Positions 26,793 through 34,442 of a DNA stretch of 64,000 nt are shown piece by piece; the first letter of the stretch is position 1, and every line of letters starts with the position of its first letter. The translations under genes were made by a program, and so were the position numbers. Below the pieces are notes generated by a model. That model was given only the letters and a program-made list of their open reading frames with translations, was not told where the DNA came from and did not search any database. Source of the stretch: Candidatus Electrothrix scaldis (GTDB taxonomy: Bacteria; Desulfobacterota; Desulfobulbia; Desulfobulbales; Desulfobulbaceae); assembly GCA_033584155.1 (NCBI GenBank), contig CP138355.1, positions 1,999,501 to 2,063,500 of the forward strand, read 5' to 3'.

Positions 26793-27138
26793 TTTTCTCT
26801 TTGGTTTTTGCGTAATATTTTGCGTAGCGCAGGACTTTGACCAATCTTTCCGTGTCACTCCAGACAGTTTCTATATCTCGTTGTTCAGGGGCCAGGCATT
26901 TGGAAAGAGCAAGCTGTTCGGCAATTTCGCCCTGTAGAGCACTTCGGATGAATTTTCTTTCTCCTTTATTGCTGTCAATCCATAAGGCTAAGCCAATAGT
27001 GCCGAGTTGACGCAGAGTGAGCATAGCGTCGCTGAGTATTGAGACCACATTTCCCTTGCTCTGTTGGGCGACAAAATGACTGTATACAGCTTCCCCCAAG
27101 GCAAGATAGAGTGGTTCCTGATACTTGAATTCAGCCAT
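26785..27138 (-). CDS. Type III small subunit Cas11 (Cmr5-like)
   Basis: 117 residues, all-helical, no membrane part, matching Cmr5 in length and position. Typical early helix contains EAVYSHFVAQQS, and a later one GTIGLALWIDSN. The start ATG at 27138 overlaps the cmr4-like stop by eight bases and has GAGG eight bases upstream. It forms the inner filament that holds the target RNA against the Cas7 backbone. Confidence 0.75.
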   Translation of the reverse strand: MAEFKYQEPLYLALGEAVYSHFVAQQSKGNVVSILSDAMLTLRQLGTIGLALWIDSNKGERKFIRSALQGEIAEQLALSKCLAPEQRDIETVWSDTERLVKVLRYAKYYAKTKEKND

Positions 27139-28174
27139 GACCGTTTTCCTCGGAGCTTGATGTGAAAGGTTCCACAAGCAGGGAACCTAAGCCCCTGGTC
27201 TGCATCCCGCCGATGCCCATGCGGGCAAAACCTTCGCAGGCAAGTGAGCAGACATCTAAAGGCGAGGAGGTACTTTTATTGATTTTTCCGCTAAAATGCT
27301 TTTCTATATATATGCGGGAATAGAGCAGGCTGGCACGGGGAAGGGCTTCGTAACTGAACAGGGCTCCATCGGAGACCGTGCCGGTATCCTGATCCACCCG
27401 GTTACAGGTGCGCCGTTCCAGGCAGGTTTCTACAACTCGGTAGAAGTTTGTCTCATCCAAGAGTACAGTGCGATTTACTATATGCTGCCAGTACTCTGTT
27501 TCTGGAAAAGTGAGGTGCGTTGCGTTGCGTAGGGCGTCAATGACCTGTTGAATACCTTTGTCTTCTGTTGAACTCGTCACACCGGTAAGATGAATCCAGC
27601 CGATCAGCAGCTCACCTCCTGTTATTTTTTCATTGATCGAGAGAGCCAGATGGTCGGTTCTGCTGACGAGCAGTTCTGGGTATTCCTGCTGCTCTGAATC
27701 CAGCCAGGCTGCTGCCCGTCCCGGAGTGGAAAACCAGACAGTTCCCTTGCTGGTTGCTGCCGGAAAAAAGGCCAGTCGGGCATCACGAAAATAGACCCTT
27801 CCTTCATGACCGGGAATAGCTTTATCTTCGTTTTTCAGCTTGACTGAAGGATAGCCGAAGGTCTGGCAGATAGGGCAGGTAGTAATGCCGCAGTACTGTT
27901 CACGGGAGCGTGGCCCATGAGGCTTTGTTGCATCTCCTTCCTGTTCGGCAGGTTGATCACCTGGACACGGCTTGTCCTTATTTCCGTCCATTTTCAGCTT
28001 CCAGGATGCATGTGCCCGAAATCCTCCTTTCAGGGCTGTGCCGGGAATGCGCGGTACATTGGTTTCACTTTCCCGGTCAATAGGCAGATCAACCTCTCCC
28101 ATGATATCCTGCCCCACTCCGATGTGTAGCGGATCAAGGGTGAAAAATCTGAGCAGATATCTGTTGTCAGTCAC
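27131..28174 (-). CDS. Type III Cas7-like backbone protein (Cmr4-like)
   Basis: 347 residues. The start chosen is GTG 28174, overlapping the cas10 stop by eight bases with AGGAG upstream; ATG 28189 is the alternative. RAMP features: FFTLDPLHIGVGQ strand, GEVDLPIDRE with the Asp (about residue 29) at the place of the Cmr4 RNA-cleaving Asp, PRIPGTALKGGFRAH loop, and a Gly-rich GIGGMQTRGLG near the C-terminus. A Cys-rich insert (CGITTCPICQTFG) could bind zinc. Likely the crRNA-bound backbone that cuts target RNA at regular intervals. Confidence 0.82.
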   Translation of the reverse strand: MTDNRYLLRFFTLDPLHIGVGQDIMGEVDLPIDRESETNVPRIPGTALKGGFRAHASWKLKMDGNKDKPCPGDQPAEQEGDATKPHGPRSREQYCGITTCPICQTFGYPSVKLKNEDKAIPGHEGRVYFRDARLAFFPAATSKGTVWFSTPGRAAAWLDSEQQEYPELLVSRTDHLALSINEKITGGELLIGWIHLTGVTSSTEDKGIQQVIDALRNATHLTFPETEYWQHIVNRTVLLDETNFYRVVETCLERRTCNRVDQDTGTVSDGALFSYEALPRASLLYSRIYIEKHFSGKINKSTSSPLDVCSLACEGFARMGIGGMQTRGLGSLLVEPFTSSSEENGHG

Positions 28175-31058
28175 GATCCGGCTCCTCATTCCACAGGTAT
28201 TTTTTTGCTGTTGATGCCAGAAAAAAAGCGCCGTTCAGGCAACTTTCCTCCAGCAGTTTTTTCTTATCCTCAGGGAGATTCTGCCAGCCCGTAGGGCCGA
28301 AACGGGAGGGTTCACGCCAGAGGGTTCGGATGCTTTCCTGAAGAAAATTTTCCTGTTCCAATGGATTATTTTCATTTCCGGGCAGGTCGTCCTTGTGCCA
28401 GAGCTTCTCGCGCATGGCCAGAACAGATCGCATTTTGCGCTGCTGGGTCTCTGATATATTTTCCTGTTCAAGGCGAATCAGTTTTTTGAGGCTGGGCCAG
28501 TAGCCCAAGGGGATATCGTGGCAACGGCTCGGCTGCAGTTTCTCAGAGGGAAGCGTGAGCTCATCCAGGCTGAAACCGGAGCTTATTTCCACCACTGCAA
28601 GACGATTATCGGTCATCCAGGCGGGTTGAGTGTCCTGTATCTCACCAAGGAATATCCACTTTCTTGCCTTTCCCTGGGTGTCCCGTTCAATGCAGATGTT
28701 GGCGTGAAATTGGTCGTTGTTATTCATTATATTTTTTATATTTTCCGGCTGATGCTCCTGCGTACAGATCATGGGGAGAGGGTAAGTGAATTCTCGCTTA
28801 CCCTTCCCGTCTTTTGTGAGTGTGTCTGTGCGCAGGATAGAAGTGCTTTCCCGCTCTCCCTGGCCGGTTCTGCTGAGGAAGACTTTTTTGGGTGTACTTT
28901 TCAGGCAACTGTCCCGTAATCGTCTGGCTGCCTCCAGTACCAAATAGATCGGGACTCGATAAGGAAATATACATAAGGATACATGGAAGGGCATCCGGTC
29001 GCTGACCCTGCCGAACTCCTTTGTGAATTTCTCGTAGACCGCATCAAGGGCTTTACCAGCCTGTGCGGCTGGCAGGATGATCTGCAAATCCTGTGGCGCA
29101 AGCAGGATGGTGCGCATCAGGTAAGGGCTCTGTTCTTCGTTGCTGTGTCCACAGATTTTACGAATCTGATTCCGAAGCTCCTGGAGAAATATTTCTGTGC
29201 TGCGCCAGATGCGGCGGAAACGACCGAAACTGTTGAAGCGTTGAAAAGATTCGCTTTTTTCTTTTTTAATTTTTTTGTTTATGGTGCTTTGCTTTGCACC
29301 TTGGGCTGGCGAGGTATGGCAAAAAATCCCGGAGTTGGATGTTTCAGCCAGCCAGTCGGCCAGATGAAAGGAAACAGAGAGTAATACCAGGCGGTACTCA
29401 GAGGAGCCTGAGATCATTTTTTCTATGTCTCCGGTTTCGTTACTTCCTACCCGGTGGGGTTTGATTCGTTCCTGGCAGGTATTGCATTTTCGATGTTTGT
29501 TCGAAGGAATACCTTGTCGCAGGCCACAGACGCCGCAGAGGTCATACGTGATTTCTTTTGTGGAGTGATCAGGAAATGTGAAAAATTCAACAGATCCTCC
29601 TCCAGCTTCCTCCTCCAGATTCCCTCCTCTTGCAAGGTTCAGCCAGGATATTTCTCTGCTCCAGTTGATGGCATTGGAAATATTGTTCAAGGTATTAAAA
29701 ATTCGATTGTAACGCAGGCCGATCAATAATTCGATGCCGAAATGAACTCGTTCTTCAGGTCTTTCTTTAAAGGCCAGTTCCTGTAGCTCTTTTTGGGCTG
29801 TGGTAAAAAGCCATTCCACAAAATCGTGTTGAGTACATGCGTCTTCTGATGAAACCTTTTGCACTGATATCACTTGCTCGTTGTTTATATCGTTGATTGT
29901 ACTCCAACGTTTTTTGGGGTCACCAAGGGCAGGTACTATCAGGTGGGCTCCATGTTGATCTTTGTAGACCATACCGCCTACAGGGTACTTTATGGAAAAC
30001 AGCTCCAGAAAATGTGTAAGAAGTTTATCCACTTCTTCCCGGATAGCAGTGATATCCTTGAGCTCCAGGGCCATATGGTCGAGCTTGTCGGCATTGACAG
30101 CACAGCTGAACGCAGCAAAGGAGGTTTGCTGACTCGGAACATCCTCACGCGGTCTTCGAACAGGCAGACAGTATGAAGCATGGCTCGGACGAGAGATGTT
30201 TTCAAGCACCACCCTCGCGGCTTGTGCAACGCTTAATGCCGCAGTTGAGAGAGAGTGATCAGCAAGGGTCACATCATTGAGGGGTCTTGCGGTACGAATG
30301 ATAGTGTCCCGGAACGGCTGTTCAATTTTCCTTTCGAGCAGTGCTGTTGCCTGCATCGGGTTATTGTTTTTTTCCAGTGCAGCAATAAGTTTTTTTATGT
30401 CCTCTGCAAAACGACAACCCGTTTCTGCGGATTGCAGAGGAAGGGCTTTTTCAAAGCCGAACGGTGTGCTGATAAGAACGGTTTTATCCGCTGCTGTATT
30501 CGGAGCATGATGCCCCGAATAGTTATCACCTGCTGCCTCCATTTCGGTTTCATAACGGGTATCATTTCCATCAATACCGGCAACTCCAGAAATAAAAAGA
30601 AACAAGGCCGTGGCTTCTCCGGCTTGCTGTATACAATGAGGAGCGTCATGATGGAAGGTGAAAAAGTCATAGATTGAGTGGCAGGGTGTTGTTTGCTCCA
30701 GCGCTATGTGGAGGCGTTCTTTCTTCCTTTTGTCCAGGTATGCCGCATAACAGGATGGTGCAGGAAAGAGGATAGCCGGAGCAGCCTTGAGATCTTCTTC
30801 GGTTCCGAGAACAGTATCACACCAGTGCTGCCTGTATTCTTTTCTTTTGACAGAGGCCTTGCCCGGTACATTTGAAGCATGATGATCTGTGTAATCCGGT
30901 ACCTCGGCACGTTTTTCTTTAGGCAGCAAAGACCATAACAGGTATTGGGAAAAACTCTTGTCACAATCATGCAGCAAGGCATTCACCCGTACATAGGCAA
31001 GAAAACGGCTGTGCTTCTCCAGTGCCTGCTCAATATCCTCTGCTCGGTTGCGGCTCAT
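28167..31058 (-). CDS. Cas10-like large subunit, Csx11 / subtype III-C type, palm motif lost
   Basis: 963 residues. The N-terminal HD nuclease region is kept: LLHDCDKSF (His30-Asp31) and YTDHHASN (58-60). A zinc ribbon (CGVCGLRQG, later CNTCQERI) lies near residues 505-530. At the palm position, near residue 653, the expected GGDD is replaced by APQD in LLAPQDLQIILPA. The two metal-binding Asp pairs needed for cyclic oligoadenylate synthesis are therefore absent. In the standard classification an inactivated Cas10 cyclase with this gene order marks subtype III-C. Its start overlaps the preceding Cas7 gene as ATGA. Confidence 0.85.
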   Translation of the reverse strand: MSRNRAEDIEQALEKHSRFLAYVRVNALLHDCDKSFSQYLLWSLLPKEKRAEVPDYTDHHASNVPGKASVKRKEYRQHWCDTVLGTEEDLKAAPAILFPAPSCYAAYLDKRKKERLHIALEQTTPCHSIYDFFTFHHDAPHCIQQAGEATALFLFISGVAGIDGNDTRYETEMEAAGDNYSGHHAPNTAADKTVLISTPFGFEKALPLQSAETGCRFAEDIKKLIAALEKNNNPMQATALLERKIEQPFRDTIIRTARPLNDVTLADHSLSTAALSVAQAARVVLENISRPSHASYCLPVRRPREDVPSQQTSFAAFSCAVNADKLDHMALELKDITAIREEVDKLLTHFLELFSIKYPVGGMVYKDQHGAHLIVPALGDPKKRWSTINDINNEQVISVQKVSSEDACTQHDFVEWLFTTAQKELQELAFKERPEERVHFGIELLIGLRYNRIFNTLNNISNAINWSREISWLNLARGGNLEEEAGGGSVEFFTFPDHSTKEITYDLCGVCGLRQGIPSNKHRKCNTCQERIKPHRVGSNETGDIEKMISGSSEYRLVLLSVSFHLADWLAETSNSGIFCHTSPAQGAKQSTINKKIKKEKSESFQRFNSFGRFRRIWRSTEIFLQELRNQIRKICGHSNEEQSPYLMRTILLAPQDLQIILPAAQAGKALDAVYEKFTKEFGRVSDRMPFHVSLCIFPYRVPIYLVLEAARRLRDSCLKSTPKKVFLSRTGQGERESTSILRTDTLTKDGKGKREFTYPLPMICTQEHQPENIKNIMNNNDQFHANICIERDTQGKARKWIFLGEIQDTQPAWMTDNRLAVVEISSGFSLDELTLPSEKLQPSRCHDIPLGYWPSLKKLIRLEQENISETQQRKMRSVLAMREKLWHKDDLPGNENNPLEQENFLQESIRTLWREPSRFGPTGWQNLPEDKKKLLEESCLNGAFFLASTAKKYLWNEEPDRD

Positions 31059-31816
31059 CGGGAAGTCTCCAGAGAGGGGATGCAGGTCGTTATGGTCCGG
31101 GGTAGATCCGGGCCGGTTCGGACGGAGCAGGCAGCCAAGTGGATGCGGCCCCAGATCCCTGATTTTCCTCCGATGGTTGCCTCATGTTTTCCGATTGCCC
31201 GTGCAGCAAGAAAGAGGTTCTTGAGTATGTGTTCCGCTTTTTCCGGGGTAATTGCTTTGGGGAGGTAATCAATAAGTAGCTCGCAACGACTTTCTTTGTT
31301 GACCACTTCATAGGTGATCGGGCCGTGGGCCACCTTGCCGCTCTCAGGATCTCTCGGCGCGATCAGGGCCGTGTCTGTGCTGTTTAAAGGGAAAAGAGCA
31401 TGGTGAAATTTTAATTCGCCTTTACGCGCCTTGTCAGAGTTTTTTTCCACCGTCATATCTTCGTCTTCCGGCCCGAAGAGCCGGTCCTTCTCTCTTTCTT
31501 GCTCCTCGGGCCAGCAGGTGCGGAACAGGCGTTTCCAGGCTCCTGCCTTGGCCAGCGGGTTACCGGAGATCCAATCCCGGCAGAGGTGGTTATTAGGGAT
31601 GTCGGTGCGGTGGTCACCGGATGCCTTTTCCCGGCCAGCTCGGTCGCGTCCGGAAAAGAAAGGAGTTCGGAGTTCAAAGGTGCAGGAAAAACGGAATGAA
31701 GTGCCGGAGATATCCGGGCAGGGGAGAAAAGGTCGGGCAGAAGTCAGGGGGCTGTGTACGTTGTGTTCCCAGGGGACAGCCTGAAGCGGACGTTGAGCAG
31801 CCTGACATTGCCTCAT
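31055..31816 (-). CDS. Type III Cas7-like RAMP protein (Cmr6-like by position)
   Basis: 253 residues. RAMP pattern: FSCTFELRTPFFSGRD strand, a GNPLAKAGAWKRLFRTCW loop-helix in the place of the usual PGSSLKG helix, RLFG, KGELKFHHALFP, and GKHEATIGGKSGIWGRIHL as the Gly-rich C-terminal loop. Assigned to Cmr6 from its place between cmr1 and cas10. The true start is uncertain: the first ~40 residues (from ATG 31816) look non-domain, and no good Shine-Dalgarno precedes it. Confidence 0.7.
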   Translation of the reverse strand: MRQCQAAQRPLQAVPWEHNVHSPLTSARPFLPCPDISGTSFRFSCTFELRTPFFSGRDRAGREKASGDHRTDIPNNHLCRDWISGNPLAKAGAWKRLFRTCWPEEQEREKDRLFGPEDEDMTVEKNSDKARKGELKFHHALFPLNSTDTALIAPRDPESGKVAHGPITYEVVNKESRCELLIDYLPKAITPEKAEHILKNLFLAARAIGKHEATIGGKSGIWGRIHLAACSVRTGPDLPRTITTCIPSLETSR

Positions 31817-31830
31817 AATGGGGTGCCTGT

Positions 31831-32829
31831 TCAGATGGATTTCAGGAGAGTTTCGCAGCTGTGCAGCCAGGCATCCGGTGCCGGGCTGATTCGTGCCGGT
31901 GTCAGTCTGCCCATGCTATCCGGTCGAACGGCAAAACGCAATCGGACCAGCCAGCCGCCATCCTGTCGGATGAGGGGATGGGTAACATGGACAAACCCGG
32001 CATTATTTTTATTGCCGAAAAAAAAGCTCGGCCTTTTTTGATCGCGTAACCAGCGACGAATTTCGTAGCCGACAGGAGGGCCTTCCTGGCTGAGATAGTC
32101 GATGCTGTTTTTGTATCGGTGTTTACGCCAGGACTCTGTTACTTTTTCGATCTTGTCGCGGAAAAAACCTGTAAGTTCTTTAACGATATTCCGCGCTTCT
32201 CTTGCTGTGAACGAAATATCTTCAGCAGCAAAGACCGGGTTGCTGCTTGGGAGGGTATGTGGACTCAGCGTTCGCCCCTGCACTTTTACCCATCCCAGAC
32301 CGTTTTGCGGGGCTGCTCCCAGCCAGCCGTACTGGTGAATAAAGGCCATCAGCTCTTCGATTTCCTTGCGTATCATTTCTCCCTCTGTTCCGCCGAAAAA
32401 AGAGATTTTTCTGTCCTGGCGAAACGTCAGATTAATCTGTTTCCATTGATACGGTGTCTTTTGGGCCTGCCTGTCGTCCGCACGCGCAGAACAGGGCAAG
32501 GCCTCCCCTCGCACAGCATCTGTAATCTCCAGCCGGAACATCTTTTTCCAGTTGGTATCCCCGAAAAGTTGAACCACAGGACCGGCCTTGGCCAGCTCAA
32601 GGAGGAATTGGCGTTTGTTATGGGCTCCTTTTGCCGGGAGATCAAAGGAATAGGGTGGGTAGGATGGATTGTGCGGGTTGCTCTGCCAGGCCTGCATAGC
32701 CTTGAGGAGCCAGTACTGATAGCGAAGGCTGCCGAGGAGACCGGTAGCTTGCAATTCCGTATTCCGGTGATCACGATCGCCGGTGACGATTGGGGTAAGT
32801 GAGCTGATGGAATAGGAAAATGATTTCAT
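31831..32829 (-). CDS. Type III Cas7-like RAMP protein (Cmr1-like)
   Basis: 332 residues from the ATG at 32829; in-frame ATGs at 32850 and 32946 would extend into repeat-like sequence. The Cmr1 N-terminal motif is clear: SSLTPIVTGDRDHRNTEL followed by the ATGLLGSLRYQYW helix. Later segments carry GGTEGEMIRKE and an NGLGWVKVQGR Gly-rich loop. It caps the 3' end of crRNA in related complexes. First gene of the effector operon, 192 bases downstream of array 1. Confidence 0.8.
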   Translation of the reverse strand: MKSFSYSISSLTPIVTGDRDHRNTELQATGLLGSLRYQYWLLKAMQAWQSNPHNPSYPPYSFDLPAKGAHNKRQFLLELAKAGPVVQLFGDTNWKKMFRLEITDAVRGEALPCSARADDRQAQKTPYQWKQINLTFRQDRKISFFGGTEGEMIRKEIEELMAFIHQYGWLGAAPQNGLGWVKVQGRTLSPHTLPSSNPVFAAEDISFTAREARNIVKELTGFFRDKIEKVTESWRKHRYKNSIDYLSQEGPPVGYEIRRWLRDQKRPSFFFGNKNNAGFVHVTHPLIRQDGGWLVRLRFAVRPDSMGRLTPARISPAPDAWLHSCETLLKSI

Positions 32830-32883
32830 GAAAAAAGATGATAATGACATGAAATGGAAATTGCAAGGATTTTTTTGATCGTG

Positions 32884-32962
32884 TAGGGGCAGGTCCCTGT
32901 GCCTGCCCGAAATGGTCTGTTTCGGTGGCGGTACAAGGGCGAACACAGGGTTCTCCCCTGCG
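32884..32962. repeat. Dispersed GC-rich repeat, bipartite hairpin
   Basis: Begins GTAGGGGCAGGTCCCTGTGC and ends with a GGGCGAACACAGGGTT arm. The same two-part element occurs in reverse orientation at 63599-63676, and shortened relatives occur at 33524 and 52873. Non-coding; between cmr1 and array 1. Confidence 0.7.
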
Positions 32963-32984
32963 GATCTGTCATTATACCGTCATT

Positions 32985-33016
32985 GGGGTAGGTGTACGGC
33001 GCGCCGTGTCCCCACA
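32985..33016. repeat. Palindromic repeat at the distal end of array 1
   Basis: Contains GTACGGCGCGCCGTGTCCCC, a near-palindrome around GGCGCGCC. Almost the same sequence precedes array 2 (33621-33650), and a relative precedes array 3 (36329-36362). Confidence 0.7.
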
Positions 33017-33020
33017 GAGG

Positions 33021-33196
33021 TATATAACCCAGGACGTCCCGGAGTGTCATTGTGACATGGGTACATAAATGGAGATCGCTTTGGCTTTATCGTCATAACC
33101 CAGGACGTCCCGGAGTGTCATTGTGACAATTGTTCTAATCAGAATGGAGTGGAAAGAAATGTCATAACCCAGGACGTCCCGGAGTGTCATTGTGAC
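33021..33196 (-). CRISPR. CRISPR array 1: 3 repeats, 2 spacers
   Basis: 36-bp repeats (starting GTCATAACCC, ending TCATTGTGAC on the + strand, with GGACGTCC in the centre) at 33021, 33092 and 33161; spacers of 35 and 33 bases. The leftmost repeat has TAT instead of GTC at its edge, marking the old, distal end. The leader lies on the right, so crRNA is transcribed on the - strand. The ends GTCA/TGAC are inverted, allowing a small stem for Cas6. Confidence 0.97.
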
Positions 33197-33500
33197 TCTG
33201 CCTCTTTTTGTACCCATGAAATCAGTTCCTTGTCAAGGGCTTTTTGTAGTACCTCCCTTCCCCACCCCCTTTTCACCTCTATTTTGCACGAGGTCCTACA
33301 CCGTGTTGGTTTTGTCGAATAATAACGTAAACTCAATAAGATATTTATATTCCGAAAAGTTAGTTTAACTGCTTGATTCAAAAGGGTTTCTCCTAATTTT
33401 TTCCCGAAATAACCCCATTTTCCCTTTTTGCAGGCAAAAACAGCCCTCAATTGCCCAAAAAACGACCCAGAATTTTTTGAGACCAATATTTAAACCGAAT
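33197..33500 (-). promoter_or_regulatory. CRISPR leader copy 1 with candidate promoter
   Basis: Starts right at the last repeat of array 1 and is ~190 bases near-identical, then ~100 bases weaker, to the leader of array 3 (36889-37200). On the - strand it contains TTGACA (33231-33236) and TACAAA (33207-33212) separated by 18 bases, which would start transcription at the array edge. An ORF of 99 codons crosses it, but the differences between copies are mostly amino-acid-changing, so I treat it as non-coding. Confidence 0.75.
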
Positions 33501-33523
33501 ATTAAAGAAATACCCGGAATTTC

Positions 33524-33598
33524 GTAGGGGCAGACCTGTGTGTCTGCCCGGTATAACCGGGGAGGAAATTCAGGGTACACACACAGGTGCGCCCCTAC
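33524..33598. repeat. Dispersed GC-rich repeat between arrays 1 and 2
   Basis: Runs from GTAGGGGCAGACCTGTGTG to GTGCGCCCCTAC; inverted ends as in the element at 32884. A partial relative lies at 37266-37305 beyond leader 3. Confidence 0.65.
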
Positions 33599-33620
33599 AA
33601 ATCGCAATAAATTCGGCATA

Positions 33621-33650
33621 GGGTAGGTGTACGGCGCGCCGTGCCCCTAC
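33621..33650. repeat. Palindromic repeat at the distal end of array 2
   Basis: GGTGTACGGCGCGCCGTGCC core, nearly identical to 32985-33016. Both copies are followed by AGAGG and the TAT-edged terminal repeat, so the junction itself is duplicated. Confidence 0.7.
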
Positions 33651-33655
33651 AGAGG

Positions 33656-34377
33656 TATATAACCCAGGACGTCCCGGAGTGTCATTGTGACGAAATGCGA
33701 TGGCTGATGCTTCATCCTCATGGTCATAACCCAGGACGTCCCGGAGTGTCATTGTGACGGTAAGCAACCTAAAAGAACCTGCAATGTAACGTCATAACCC
33801 AGGACGTCCCGGAGTGTCATTGTGACATGGTAAGAAGGCGGAAAAAATAAGGGAGTTTGTCATAACCCAGGACGTCCCGGAGTGTCATTGTGACTATTGC
33901 AGATTCTAGCCCCTTCAGATTTAGAAGTGTCATAACCCAGGACGTCCCGGAGTGTCATTGTGACAAGATATGTTCCCCTACGAAATTGATGAAAAGTCAT
34001 AACCCAGGACGTCCCGGAGTGTCATTGTGACATAACAACGACCAGCGCAAAGCTTCCATTGGGACTGTCATAACCCAGGACGTCCCGGAGTGTCATTGTG
34101 ACAGAAAAATTGTCATGTTGGACGAGGGACTGGAGTCATAACCCAGGACGTCCCGGAGTGTCATTGTGACATTTAAATTGTTGGCGATTGCGATGGTTTG
34201 TATTGTCATAACCCAGGACGTCCCGGAGTGTCATTGTGACAAAAAAACGCAGTAACAGTAGTGCCACAAAAGTCATAACCCAGGACGTCCCGGAGTGTCA
34301 TTGTGACATGATGAAGATGACGACGAATACGATGATGAAGAGTCATAACCCAGGACGTCCCGGAGTGTCATTGTGAC
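33656..34377 (-). CRISPR. CRISPR array 2: 11 repeats, 10 spacers
   Basis: Same 36-bp repeat at 33656, 33723, 33791, 33859, 33929, 33996, 34067, 34135, 34205, 34272 and 34342; spacers of 31-35 bases, all different. The terminal repeat at 33656 is edged TAT, as in array 1. The leader side (right) is only ~65 bases long before it meets the cas6-RT reading frame, whose stop codon is 36 bases from the first repeat. The array can therefore be transcribed from its own promoter and by read-through from cas2/cas6-RT. Confidence 0.98.
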
Positions 34378-34442
34378 TCTGTCTCTTTTTGTACCCATGA
34401 AATCAGTTTCTTGTCAAGGGCTTTTTGTAAACCTCCCCTCCC
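34378..34442 (-). promoter_or_regulatory. Truncated CRISPR leader (copy 2) fused to the 3' end of cas6-RT
   Basis: About 65 bases homologous to leaders 1 and 3, from the last repeat to the CTCCC run at about 34441, where similarity stops and RT coding sequence begins. It keeps the candidate promoter: TTGACA at 34412-34417 and TACAAA at 34388-34393 on the - strand, 18 bases apart. The last eight codons and the stop of cas6-RT lie inside it. Confidence 0.75.

Noticed and set aside
33187-33486. 99-codon ORF across CRISPR leader 1, with a relative (64 codons) in leader 3
   Set aside because: Differences between the two copies mostly change amino acids, the stop codon lies in the first CRISPR repeat, and there is no Shine-Dalgarno. 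Leader DNA conservation explains the shared frame.
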